Source: Cryptosporidium bovis (taxonomy: Eukaryota; Apicomplexa; Conoidasida; Eucoccidiorida; Cryptosporidiidae). Taken from it: DNA of 64,000 bases. Position 1 is the stretch's first letter, and the number at the start of each line of letters is the position of its first letter. The position numbers and the translations under genes are program-made. The stretch spans positions 62,001 through 126,000 of the forward strand of contig VHIT02000024.1 of the NCBI GenBank assembly GCA_009768925.2, written 5' to 3'. The notes below the pieces were generated by a model. The model did not search any database, was not told the DNA's origin, and saw nothing but the letters and a program-made list of their open reading frames with translations. Below, piece by piece: positions 1-10,193 of this stretch.

Positions 1-72
1 AAACTAAATATTTACTAAAAAGTTGTTTATATTTTATATATTAGTCGCTATTAACCCTTTTTTAACTATATT

Positions 73-2422
73 TTAGATGGTGTCTGCGCATTTAACAAAA
101 AGTGGAAAGTTTGATATATAATAATGGTAATTATCAAAACACTCCAAGTCAAATTCTTTACCATTGTTGTCTTCACTTCTGGAATTCTCACCTAAGTAAA
201 AAAAGTAATTATCAGAGTTAACAGATATATAGTTTTTGCTATAGTTGTATTTTTGTACATAACGCGTTATGTTATTTTTAGAACATGCAATAAATTCTGT
301 ACCTTTAACGTCCCAAATAATACTCATTATTGGATCACAAATGTCACTGTTTAATATACAATAAATTAATTCAAGTTGGCCTCGACTTTCTTTCCCAAGG
401 CCTTTAAAGTTGTAATTATTTAAATGTAAATTATTACTACTGACATTTTTATCATTAAAATTATCTTTTAAATTGCCATCAGAACCAGAGAGTGCATTAT
501 TGTCTGTATCATTATTATTTAGTTGAATACTCCACTTCCAAATTCCTATCCACGGTAAGCCATTTACTTTTTTAATTAATACATTATTTTTATTGCTTTT
601 TTTGCTTATATTATCATTTAATTTATGGGTATTTTCTACCACATCAGATGTGTAAGTGTAATAATTCTCATTGTAGTTGTAAATATCAAAACTAGAAACC
701 AAAATATCATATTCTCTACAATAATTTGGACACCAACTAAGGTCCAGTACACAATTTAATATTAAATTAGGATTTTGGTTAGAGATTACATTTCTGTCAC
801 TATTTCGATCATTATAACTATTATGATTATTATAATTATCGTTATTTTGTTCTTGTCCATTATTTCCTTCAGGATTAATCTCAATATCATGTTCATTATT
901 CTCATCAGTATTATTGTTTTTATAATTGGAATTGTCATCATCTTCACTGTCATCTATGCTCCTTTTCCCGTTTTTACGGTTGTTTTTTCGACTTAGTGTA
1001 TTGGTGTTATTATTTGAGCTGGAATTGAAATTGGCATTGTTGCTTGAATTTGCATTATAATTAGAATATGCTCGAGATTGGCTAACAATATTTTGAAAGT
1101 CATTTACCCTTAATTCACTTAAATTCAAATTGTTCTCGCAATCATTTAGGCTGTTATATTCTTCAGTAGAGTAAAGTGTTTCCCAGTTTGAACAATACAA
1201 CATATATTCATTATTTTGATTTACATTATTAAATTCAATTACCTCATCACTATTGTCCACAATGTTATTAAAAGAATTCTCTATTTCATTGTTAAAATAA
1301 TAATCAAAATCATAATTAAGATTTTGATCATAATCAGTATTTAGTTGAGTAAATTTTCCTATGATGGTAATAGTTCCATCATCAGTACCCAATGCAATCA
1401 AATATACATTATTTATTTTGTTGTTAATTAACATTAAATTGTTAATATATGAACACGATGTTACATTTTTATTTAAATTACAGGGAAATTGTTCTATTAT
1501 TGACCATATTATAAAATTTGGTGAATCTTGACACAGATATATTCTTATATATCCATTTTTATGCAGAACCATAAGCGATATATTATTGTAATTCGTATTT
1601 AATGATAATTTACCACCATTATTGTTAACACCATTTGAATCACCACTTTTGCCAGTATTTAAATTATCACTACCATTTTCACTTTTATCCAAACACAAAC
1701 CTTCATTAGAATTCATATTTTTACTGCTTCCTTTATTATCATTATCTTTATTGCTAGTATCACTGTCATAATCAATGATAAATACACAACTTATAATTGA
1801 AGTCCTTGAATCACGTAGTATAGCCGTTAAATTACACAAGTTATTAATAAGAGGATTACTTTTTGAAAAATTAATAATTTCTGTATTTTTGTTAAACAAC
1901 CATATTCCTATTGTATTATCGTCACTTATTGTTGAAAATATGGTAAACTATGTTAAATGAAAACATGAAAAAATAAGACAAATGATAAAATTACCTTTTC
2001 CGATATTAATGGGCAAACAACACATCTTACTATTGCGTTATTGTGTTGTGATTTCACACTAGTAACCAGACTAAAACTTTCACTATCATTTTTAAATATT
2101 TTTATAGAATTTGTACACGCTACAAATACATATTCTCCTAAACCGCATCCAATATTTAATTTAAGATATTAATTTTAAAAAAATCGCAAAAAAGGAATTA
2201 ACACTTTTACTCATATTCTCACTTGTTTGCATACACGAGTACTCAAATTTATGGTGTATATATATACATAAATTGAAGTAGCTTGTGTTATTTTGTATTT
2301 TAGGACGTATTTGCATGCAAACAAAACATTAACTAACCATTTTCATCACATGTAATGTGGTGTATATATTCGTGATCCTTATTAAATGTTATATTCACGC
2401 AATTATTTTCGTTATTTTTCAT
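73..2422 (-). CDS. SEH1: SEH1-like WD40 nucleoporin (3 exons)
   Basis: I rebuilt this as three exons on the minus strand: 2338-2422, 1995-2137 and 73-1947. Both introns are GT-AG and the frame stays open, giving about 700 residues. The first exon reads ...DHEYIHHITCDENG, continues as EYVFVACTNSIKIF, then ends in the long exon. The order of WD-like blades matches SEH1: an ISDDNTIGIWLF blade, the characteristic LRDSRTSIISCVF segment (SEH1 has DSRTSV at this place), then NGYIRIYLCQDSPNFIIWS, ALGTDDGTITI, and a final blade DPIMSIIWDVKGTEFIACS. Large Asn/Asp-rich insertions roughly double the usual length of about 350 residues. SEH1 is a subunit of the nuclear-pore Y complex and, in fungi and animals, of SEACAT/GATOR2. 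A SEC13-type relative is the main alternative; the DSRTS segment favours SEH1. Confidence 0.75.
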
Positions 2423-2472
2423 TTTTATTCATTCGAATGCTTGTTCATACCAGTACCTAATTTATTTAGGTA

Positions 2473-2480
2473 CCGCCATT
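2473..2480. promoter_or_regulatory. E2F-like CCGCCATT site upstream of SEH1-like gene
   Basis: A CG-containing octamer (reverse complement AATGGCGG) lies about 50 bases upstream of the SEH1-like ATG, in otherwise very AT-rich sequence. It belongs to a recurrent GGCGG/GGCGC-type series seen in most upstream regions of this window. Function is inferred only. Confidence 0.35.
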
Positions 2481-2681
2481 TATTTTTAATTCTAAAACAT
2501 GTAGTATTTCCATTGATTGGTTTTATTGCATAAGTTATAAATTTACAAACAAAAATGGGATAAAAGAGAAACTGGGAAGACAAATAAACAAATTAAGATG
2601 ATTACAAAGAGAAATAAAGGTTAAATTATGAACAAATTTCAAAAAAAGTGCACTTTTTCACTTTTTGTTAGTAATCACTCT

Positions 2682-3410
2682 CTAGTGATTATTTCCATGA
2701 CTATTGTTAGTATGATGATGACTATCATGGCTAGCATTACTGTGATTGTTATGATTTCCGTGACTACTTTTATGGTGATGGCTGTGGTTACCACCACCGT
2801 GGCCATTGGTATTATGACTGTCGTGACTGTTGTGATTCTGAGTGTGCTTTTTATTTTGATTGCTCTTATTCCCACCATATTCATTTGCACAATTATTGTT
2901 ATCTAATAAATGCACATCAATAGCATCACTTTTTCTTATTTTATGCTTCTTGTTATTACTTGCATTATTTATAAAGTAAACATATGCTACTAGATCCAAT
3001 TCATGCTTGAGTGAACTGTTAAATAATGGCTTGTTTATACCACCAAACAATACTGACACTATTAAATATACCAATGAATTAATAAATAGTACAACTGATA
3101 TAACTAGTGATGCCAAATTATCATCCAATGATAAACATGATAACGTTGTCATAAAAATACCTCTTCCTATAGGTGTATACATAAATAACATGTAAGAATA
3201 AAATTTAAAGCAATAAAATTCTGCTAACAAACTTATCAAACCAATTGATAATATAAATATATTGACAACCAATCTTTTTAATTGATAATGCAATACCAAA
3301 TTGATTACACCACTTATTAGCAATAATACAAAATAACTTATCCAAAGTACCTGAAGTATGAATATTTTTATACTTGTCTTTTTGTCTGATTTATTGTGAT
3401 TATTTGACAT
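2682..3410 (-). CDS. COPI-associated/TVP15-type membrane protein with His-rich tail
   Basis: The protein has 242 residues. The first ~150 form about four hydrophobic segments (starting at roughly residues 15, 48, 70 and 100), with the signature YTPIGRGIF between segments. That resembles the 'xGRGxF' loop of the COPI-associated / TVP15 family of small Golgi tetraspan proteins. From about residue 160 the protein is hydrophilic, and the last ~60 residues are extremely rich in His, Asn, Ser and Gly, with runs such as HSHHHKSSHGNHNNHS. Such a tail could bind metal ions or simply be low-complexity expansion. ATG at 3410. Family assignment is moderate because the family is short and divergent; the membrane topology is clear. 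Confidence 0.55.
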   Translation of the reverse strand: MSNNHNKSDKKTSIKIFILQVLWISYFVLLLISGVINLVLHYQLKRLVVNIFILSIGLISLLAEFYCFKFYSYMLFMYTPIGRGIFMTTLSCLSLDDNLASLVISVVLFINSLVYLIVSVLFGGINKPLFNSSLKHELDLVAYVYFINNASNNKKHKIRKSDAIDVHLLDNNNCANEYGGNKSNQNKKHTQNHNSHDSHNTNGHGGGNHSHHHKSSHGNHNNHSNASHDSHHHTNNSHGNNH

Positions 3411-3771
3411 TCTGTACTTATTTCTTATTGCACAAGCAGAAATTAAATTTTATATTTTAGTTATTACTTTACTAAATAAAATAAAGCTATATGTATATAG
3501 CTTTATTTTATTTTTCCTGTACACTCTTTTTATGGTAGTAATAACAATTATTATTATTCATCAAACTTATTTGTTTACATTAAATTATGTATTATTTAAT
3601 AATATTATTCTTCATTTATGTATGTTACATAGTTAATTTTGTATTCACAAATAATTTTTTTTTAGTGTGGTAAATATATTTATATATAATGTACTCATTT
3701 GCAAAAGAACGATAATTAGTATTATTACTACTAAATGATTACGGCTATTTTGCTGACAAGTCTCCAAATAG
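3411..3771. other. Intergenic region with a perfect hairpin
   Basis: This 361-base gap separates the start of the tetraspan gene from the end of the 777-residue gene (both minus). It is nearly all A/T. Its one distinctive structure is the 18-bp inverted repeat at 3474-3513. Confidence 0.6.
3474..3513. repeat. Perfect 18-bp inverted repeat, 4-nt loop
   Basis: The left arm (3474-3491, AAATAAAATAAAGCTATA) and right arm (3496-3513) are exact reverse complements around a TGTA loop. The structure lies about 60 bases upstream of the tetraspan ATG and about 260 bases beyond the stop of the 777-residue gene. It could form an RNA hairpin in either transcript or a DNA cruciform; no function is known. 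Confidence 0.7.
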
Positions 3772-6105
3772 TTAAACGTTACCATTAAGTTCGTCCTTTT
3801 CTTTATGTATTGAAGGAGATATACTTTCTGTGTTTATTGATTTAGATCTTTTTTTTAATATTTTTAAACCATTTTTGTAGTTGTGTATATACATTGATTT
3901 ATATAAAGCCGATAATCTTTTGTCGAATTCGCATATTCTTTTACATAATAACAATGCATGTGAAGCTCTTCCACCTGGTAAAAATGTTACACTTGAACTT
4001 TCCCACTCTTTCGTGCATTCTGGGTCTAAATATTCCGGCTCGCATACACACCATTGGCATAACATGCCTAGTGAATTTATTAATATTTGATATATATTTT
4101 CCAAATTGTTTAATTCACTATTTAACTTATTTGAATATTCATTTATATATTCCATTTTGTAACTATAGTCATTTTTTAGCCTTTCTATTTCATTCTTAAT
4201 ATTGTTGTTTGATATCATTAACTCCGAATTTCTTTCTATCATAAACTTTAGTTGATATGATAAATGAATTCTGTCGTTTTTTTCTTGTTCGTATTTTTTC
4301 TTCTTAATTTCTATCTCATTGTCCATTTTTTGTATATATGCCTGTAACATTACCGGATTATCATACAGCAATTTTATTGAATAGTCTTTCATATATTTTT
4401 CTTCTTCTAATACTTTTTTTCTTATTTCTATTCTATTTTTCCTTTTTTTATCATAATATTCTTTTGTTTCCTCTTCTGTAAATACTTTTTCTTCTCTTTC
4501 TATGTTTAACAAACTTGTTTTATAATTCATGTTATTGCATGGCAACTTTAACTTTTTTAATTGATCTTTCTCTTCTTTTATGATTTTTTCTTCATCCTCA
4601 TCTACCTCAGCTCCTGCCTTAAGTAGCATATTTATCAGCGAATTGTAATTTATTCCATTTATAATATTTGTATCCATTTCCTTCTTTTTTTTAATACTAT
4701 TATTATGATCATTGCTATTACTCACATTGTTATTCATACCTTTTACTATATTGTTTTTCGGTGCCAGTATTTTATTTTTACTCAAATTTACAAAGCTTTT
4801 TTTTGATTTGTGGTCATCTTCGTTCATTGATTCTTTGTGTTTACTATTAATATCCTTTTTTATTTCTTTGCTTTTATTTTCACCATCTTGGCCGTCCTTT
4901 CCGTTGTTTGCTTTGCTATTTGCTTCACTTTTAGCTTTCTTATCATCGTCATTATAACTATCAACTTCGCAATTGTTACCTATTTTCAATATATTTGTAA
5001 TAACACCATCAGGGTCATCAAAGTCACAATAACCAAACAAATTTGAATTCAATATTATATCAAACCTTCTGTAATCATTCCTTAGATGTAAGTCAAGTGC
5101 CTCATCATCGTATTTAATTTTAATAAATGCATTTTTATCAGGTGAAAAACTTAAATTCCCTTTTACTATTTCGTTTTCGTTTTTGTTGTTGTAATCATCA
5201 TCATCATCATCATCATCATACACAGTTTGAGTGTTTTCCAGCCATGAATTAAATTCATCATTATTACCGTTTTTCTCTTTAATATACTCGAGCAAGCTAT
5301 TATTTGATTTTATTTCATCATAGTACTGTTTAATATACAATTTCTCTTCCATATTACTTTTTTTATTCATCTCGCTTTCTGATTTTAATTCACCTATTAC
5401 AGGTATTAATGTATCTTCATCAAGTGCACTTTTTTCATTTTTATTATCCTTTATATGATTGATATTATTTGTGCGATCATCATCATTATTACTTTCGTTA
5501 TCTTTTAAAACCCTCAATTTACGTTTAAAATTTCTGTTTTTGTAGTTATCTATATATTTTGGAGGATTCCATTTAAGTACAGTGTCTTCAACGTTGTTAT
5601 ATTGATAATTTAATACAGGAAAGCCCTTATCTGATTTAATGTGGAGATTTTTATCTATATTTGTATTAAGCTCGTCATAAATTTTATATTTATCCCCGAA
5701 TAAGTTCTTGCCATCATTTGGTTTTATTTTTCTATCTATATTCGCACTTTTCTGTATTGGTGGGTTTCCGTTTATTAATTGATTTAACCATTTTGTTTGT
5801 TTATCTATATTATTTATGTTCACATCCTCTCTTATACATTCACTCAACGTATTGTTTACTTCATTCAACAAAATATTATTATTAATTCTTATTACTTCTT
5901 GTATGTTCTTTTCCTCTATTTCATTCCTATGCTTGTTTATTAATTCTTGTCTCTTATTCTCATTTATTGTTGAGATAGTTGGTTTTTTGAAATAATGTGA
6001 TACCTGAATATAGCGCAGCAGACTTTTTCCTATTGTTGTTTTTTCACTATTTGACAAACTGTACCTTCTAGTTATATATTTGCAATTTAATCCGTTTTCT
6101 GGCAT
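3772..6105 (-). CDS. Unrecognised 777-residue coiled-coil protein
   Basis: I do not recognise this protein. The N-terminus is basic and hydrophilic. The middle (residues ~200-480) is low-complexity, with Asn/Lys/Glu-rich stretches and an eight-Asp run encoded by a GAT/GAC repeat. Residues ~540-690 are rich in Glu, Lys, Leu and Ile and are probably a long coiled coil (YDKKRKNRIEIRKK... EIERLKNDYSYKMEY). The C-terminal ~90 residues look folded and conserved: CQWCVCEPEYLDPECTKEW followed by a Gly/Ala/Leu-rich segment (PGGRASHALLLCKRICEF) and a basic tail. The four Cys in CxxCxCx(7)C could suggest metal binding, but no zinc-finger family fits. No signal peptide or membrane segment is visible. ATG at 6105. 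Confidence 0.6.
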   Translation of the reverse strand: MPENGLNCKYITRRYSLSNSEKTTIGKSLLRYIQVSHYFKKPTISTINENKRQELINKHRNEIEEKNIQEVIRINNNILLNEVNNTLSECIREDVNINNIDKQTKWLNQLINGNPPIQKSANIDRKIKPNDGKNLFGDKYKIYDELNTNIDKNLHIKSDKGFPVLNYQYNNVEDTVLKWNPPKYIDNYKNRNFKRKLRVLKDNESNNDDDRTNNINHIKDNKNEKSALDEDTLIPVIGELKSESEMNKKSNMEEKLYIKQYYDEIKSNNSLLEYIKEKNGNNDEFNSWLENTQTVYDDDDDDDDYNNKNENEIVKGNLSFSPDKNAFIKIKYDDEALDLHLRNDYRRFDIILNSNLFGYCDFDDPDGVITNILKIGNNCEVDSYNDDDKKAKSEANSKANNGKDGQDGENKSKEIKKDINSKHKESMNEDDHKSKKSFVNLSKNKILAPKNNIVKGMNNNVSNSNDHNNSIKKKKEMDTNIINGINYNSLINMLLKAGAEVDEDEEKIIKEEKDQLKKLKLPCNNMNYKTSLLNIEREEKVFTEEETKEYYDKKRKNRIEIRKKVLEEEKYMKDYSIKLLYDNPVMLQAYIQKMDNEIEIKKKKYEQEKNDRIHLSYQLKFMIERNSELMISNNNIKNEIERLKNDYSYKMEYINEYSNKLNSELNNLENIYQILINSLGMLCQWCVCEPEYLDPECTKEWESSSVTFLPGGRASHALLLCKRICEFDKRLSALYKSMYIHNYKNGLKILKKRSKSINTESISPSIHKEKDELNGNV

Positions 6106-6976
6106 TTTTTATTTCACAGAATTATCCTAATTTTCTATTAGTTTATTGATGTTTCTTTGGAATAACTTGTTTGAAATATGAATAAATAAATAAATGCATT
6201 TATTTGAATTAAATGAGAGAACTAAAATGGTGTATTTATCTCAGGCTTTATTTTTGTGTTGTGTTTTATTTTATTTTCGTGATATTGCTTATTTTTTCTA
6301 CTCAGGTTAATTCTTGTTTATTTTATTACACTTAATTTACAATTGTGCACACATTTGTGATTAATTTTATATATGCTTTTTCTAACCCTTTTCACTTTTA
6401 ATTAAAAATTATATATTGTTTATCTTTATATTAGTCTTTACTAGCTCTCAAATATAAAATAATAACTACTATTATTTCTGATTTGTGTATAGTTCTCTTT
6501 AACAGAGTGATCATTACTAGAAAATATTCATCTTTATTCGTATTCGTACATGCAAAATTTCATGCAATTAATAGTAATTAATGACCAACATGCGAAATAA
6601 TATTTTAAGATCAAAACAATATCTGTAGCTACGGGTATATCTTTTTGTTTAATAATTTTCATTTAATTATTTACTGGTGGCTTTAAGTGATGAGATAAAA
6701 AGGGGAGAGGGAGAAAATGAAAGACAAAAAACAATGAAATTGGTATCAATGAAAATTAAATGTAAATTTTATCGTTTGTTTATATGCACTACTATATAAA
6801 CTACCACTATTTACTGATGTGGGAGTAACAGTGAAGTTTTTCATGAAAAAGTTAGTTAAGCATATAATAATAAAAACTAATAATACAAACTGAGACGATG
6901 CTTTTATTTTATTTTAAACCAATATTTAAAAATTACAGGTAAACGTTCAACATTTATATGAATAAATACAAACTAC
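6106..6976. other. Intergenic region, 871 bases
   Basis: AT-rich sequence between two minus-strand genes. The only notable element is a G-rich purine stretch (AAAAGGGGAGAGGGAGAAAA, about 6699-6718) on the plus strand. I see no ORF with conserved features, RNA gene or repeat. Confidence 0.5.
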
Positions 6977-8137
6977 TTATTCCTGAAGCTTCTTTTTATT
7001 TCTTTGTATGTTAGGATTGCCGTTACTATTATTATTTCCACTAATATTTCTTCCAGCAACCTTGTTACTGTTTGGAACAGCCGAGTGTTGTAATTGTGAA
7101 ATTGGAATGTGTGGAGGTGGTGGTGGTGGAGGAAAATTGTTGTATAATTGTTTCTGATTGTTATAAGAACTTGGATGAATTACAGGATATGAAGAGTGAG
7201 CATATGGTATTTGCGTAACTGGAACAGGAACTTGACCTTGGTTTAGGGGATAGTAAATAACATTTGGTAAAAAATTCGACATATGGGGAGGAGGAATCGC
7301 AGACCCAGTATTATGATGTAGTATATTATTGCTATTTATGTTGTGATGATGAACATGGGTATATATATGATTACTGTTAATGTTATTATTGAAGTTGCTT
7401 TCATTAACAATATTGTTTTTATCACCCATTATATTCCCAATATTGTTCGCGTTAATGTCATTATTAATATCATTATTACCATGAATTAAGGCCTTATTAT
7501 TAAAATTGGCAGTATTATTTAAATTGTTGATGCTAGAGTTCATGATATGGCTTGCGTTGGTATTATTACTTAATAGGTCATCACCTGTTTCTATATTTTG
7601 TCTTTTAATACGCTCCCAACGTATCCCTAATTGTCTAATAATATATTCTTTAAATGTTTTCTCAGTAAACCCATAATTAAACCAGGGAGAAACATCCAAT
7701 AACCTGCTCCATGGTCTTAATTCTGGATCATTATCCCACACCATAAGCATATCCTTGCATGGATTCTCGCTGTAATTATCATCTTCATTATCTATGTATA
7801 TTGTATTTGAAACGTTATTTAAAACTCTATTATTCCTTTTATTAATATTATTCTTCTCCTTTGTATTGTCGGAGTTGTTTCCATTGTTTACTTTGAGCAA
7901 CTCAGATACAGATATTGTTGAATTGTCTTTATTATTGCTACCAGAAGATGCTCTACTTGCAATGGCTGTATTCGCACTCAACTCATTACTTTTCTTATTA
8001 ATCAAATTCAAATCAGAAGCATCGCCTTCATCGTCTCCGCCGTATATCAAAAATTTGACATCGTCATCACTATCCTCACAGCAATTGTCATGCTTAGATG
8101 CATCTGCATTTACCTGACTTTCTATATTGTTCGACAT
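6977..8137 (-). CDS. FIP1: FIP1-like pre-mRNA 3'-end processing factor
   Basis: The protein has 386 residues. The FIP1 domain lies at residues ~130-178: PWSRLLDVSPWFNYGFTEKTFKEYI then RQLGIRWERIKRQ, matching the family signature (PWxxPGxDxSDYFNYGFxExTWxxYxxKQ). FIP1 tethers poly(A) polymerase to CPSF in the nucleus. Upstream is an acidic Asp-rich N-terminus that includes VKFLIYGG; downstream is an Asn-rich linker, then a Pro-rich segment with seven consecutive prolines (FPPPPPPPHIP) and a basic tail. The gene diverges from the PABPN1-like gene 760 bases away, another polyadenylation factor. ATG at 8137. Confidence 0.85.
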   Translation of the reverse strand: MSNNIESQVNADASKHDNCCEDSDDDVKFLIYGGDDEGDASDLNLINKKSNELSANTAIASRASSGSNNKDNSTISVSELLKVNNGNNSDNTKEKNNINKRNNRVLNNVSNTIYIDNEDDNYSENPCKDMLMVWDNDPELRPWSRLLDVSPWFNYGFTEKTFKEYIIRQLGIRWERIKRQNIETGDDLLSNNTNASHIMNSSINNLNNTANFNNKALIHGNNDINNDINANNIGNIMGDKNNIVNESNFNNNINSNHIYTHVHHHNINSNNILHHNTGSAIPPPHMSNFLPNVIYYPLNQGQVPVPVTQIPYAHSSYPVIHPSSYNNQKQLYNNFPPPPPPPHIPISQLQHSAVPNSNKVAGRNISGNNNSNGNPNIQRNKKKLQE

Positions 8138-8898
8138 TTTCCAGATATTGGAGAAGAAATAAAAACTCCGGTTATTATGTTAGGTGACAAAGCTAATGAA
8201 TTATCAATTAAGTTTGCTCCTGACTCCTCAGAATTTAATTTGTGTAACTTAATCTACATAAGAAGGAACATTTATATGTAATATTAATATATCGCGTTAT
8301 TTACTCATTAAACAAACACCCACTTTACCTGCCCAAATATCCCAAAAAGTTACATGTATAACCACATAAACCTATTTAATAATTCAATTACTGAGATTTA
8401 TTTTATTATGTTTATTTGCACATTAAGCAAAAGTCATTTTTATTTTATCACCTCTTGTGTTTTCACAATTACCTTTTGTCAAATTTACATTTATATTCTA
8501 GTGGACCTTTTTAGCAAAAGGCGGGGCTTGTTCATAACTAATAAAAGTACTACCAAAATATATATACTTGATAGTTAATTAAAAAGGAATATAATGCAAA
8601 ATAAAGTTATAATTGGCATATTAAAAATATGAATATAATTAGTACTGTTACAATCAATAATAAATACTATAATAGTAGTAGTAATGTTAGTTCTCATACA
8701 AATAGTAATTAATAGTGTTAATATTGATATTAATACTAACTAATAATAGTAGAGTAATATTAACATAAGCTAAATTCTTAAGTCAAATAATACAAGGAAT
8801 AATTATTTATTTTAAATAAAAAATTTAAGAGCAGTTTTTAAGGAAAGGTTGAATAAAAAGAGAATAAACTTAGATAAATATTAAGACCCAGATAGGTA
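8138..8898. promoter_or_regulatory. Divergent promoter region FIP1 / PABPN1
   Basis: This 761-base AT-rich gap lies between two divergent genes that both act in polyadenylation. It contains AAAGGCGGGGC at 8517-8526, a GGCGGGG E2F/Sp1-like element. The last 250 bases before the PABPN1 ATG are an AATA/AGTA-rich low-complexity stretch, probably 5' UTR. The small ORF at 8354-8578 looks fortuitous. Confidence 0.4.
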
Positions 8899-9669
8899 AT
8901 GAATATGAATGATTCTATGAATAATGACAATCTAGATAATGTAAATATTGAACAAATGTCTGATAATGTAGGTATATTAGGAGCGAGTACCTCCAATAAC
9001 AGCAGTAGTAATTTGGACAATAGTAATGCTGGCTCAAGTAGTGTATTGTTAAGGGGAACTGGAGTTGAACCTATAGGCAACAATAATAATAACGGGAAAA
9101 ACGATAATAATGCAAGTAACAGTAATACGAGTAATGGTAATAACAACAATAACAATAGTAATAATTCAAATGAAGATTTAATGGAAACGGATTTTCCGGG
9201 AAACATAGACGATGAAGAAATGAAGAGATCTATATATATAGGTAATGTGGATTACGGTACAAAACTAACGGAATTGCAAGATTTATTTAAGACATGTGGT
9301 AGTATAAATAGGATAACAATAATGAACGATAAGAGAACAGGGATGCCTAAAGGCTTCGCTTATTTAGAATTCTGCGAACCCGAGGCTGTAGAGACAGCAT
9401 TAAAATTCGATGGTGCAATGTTTAGAGGCAGGCAAATTAAGGTTTCTACGAAGCGTAGAAATATTCCTGGCTATAACAGAAGTAGAGGCGGTGGAGGTTT
9501 TATGTATAGGGGTGGAAGAGGTGGTGGTGGGTACAGAGGAGGTTATGCTAGAGGTGGAGGGTACCCAGGCTACAACAATCCTCGTGGTTATTATGGAGGG
9601 CATCCTTATAAGAGTTATAGAGGTGGAAGCTATACAGGTAATAACAGGCACTTTGTGAATCCTTATTAA
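8899..9669 (+). CDS. PABPN1: PABPN1-like nuclear poly(A)-binding protein (RRM + RGG)
   Basis: The protein has 256 residues. A single RRM spans residues ~110-187, with RNP2 [10 protein letters not shown] and RNP1 KGFAYLEF; the sequence through [17 protein letters not shown] is typical of the PABPN1/PABP2 subfamily. The N-terminal ~100 residues are Asn/Ser-rich and end in an acidic stretch ([11 protein letters not shown]). PABPN1 has an acidic/coiled region at this place. The tail (residues ~195-256) is Gly/Arg/Tyr-rich with RGG repeats ([18 protein letters not shown]), a likely methylated RNA-binding tail. PABPN1 stimulates poly(A) polymerase together with CPSF and FIP1. SR- or hnRNP-type RRM proteins are less likely because of the GRQIKVxxKRxNxPG signature. 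Confidence 0.85.
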   Translation: MNMNDSMNNDNLDNVNIEQMSDNVGILGASTSNNSSSNLDNSNAGSSSVLLRGTGVEPIGNNNNNGKNDNNASNSNTSNGNNNNNNSNNSNEDLMETDFPGNIDDEEMKRSIYIGNVDYGTKLTELQDLFKTCGSINRITIMNDKRTGMPKGFAYLEFCEPEAVETALKFDGAMFRGRQIKVSTKRRNIPGYNRSRGGGGFMYRGGRGGGGYRGGYARGGGYPGYNNPRGYYGGHPYKSYRGGSYTGNNRHFVNPY

Positions 9670-10193
9670 TTGCGCAATTATTTTGATTAATAATAGCAAT
9701 TTGCTTGGTTTTATTATTTATTTTATATAAACACAATAAGTCAATATCAACTACTACTGCTATTATTATCAGAAATATTGTGATCGTTTATATTTTCAAA
9801 TATAGACGAATAATTAGTTGGATATATTTGTTTGTTCTAATATTATTATTTATGTGTTTTAAATTTGTATTTGAAATGGTCTATGTGTATTTTATATTCT
9901 CCCTGTTTAACATGTTTATATACAGTGAAATTGTATTTGATACTTTAGATATTAGATGAGATGTGTATTTTACACCTAATACTAATATTTTTAGTGCTTA
10001 ATGACTGTAGAAATGCTTTTTCTCCTATTATAAATTGTAGGAATTTGTGTTGATAGATTATTGTGTTATTGGTGGGGTAATTTGTACTTATTTTTCATTA
10101 AACAGTGCTGTTACTACACCTTTCCCTTGGGTAATTTTCAGTTTTCGATTTATTAATAACAAACTAATATACTACATATGGTTACCATTTAAA
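9670..10193. other. Convergent intergenic region
   Basis: A 524-base AT-rich gap between the ends of the PABPN1-like gene (plus) and the multi-pass membrane protein gene (minus). No ORF here shows conserved composition. It probably holds both 3' UTRs. Confidence 0.45.

Noticed and set aside
5200..5220. GAT trinucleotide repeat as a possible regulatory microsatellite
   Set aside because: It encodes the Asp run within the 777-residue protein; simple coding low complexity.
8354..8578. 74-codon ORF in the FIP1/PABPN1 gap
   Set aside because: Composition is that of translated AT-rich DNA, with no domain or signal; likely chance.
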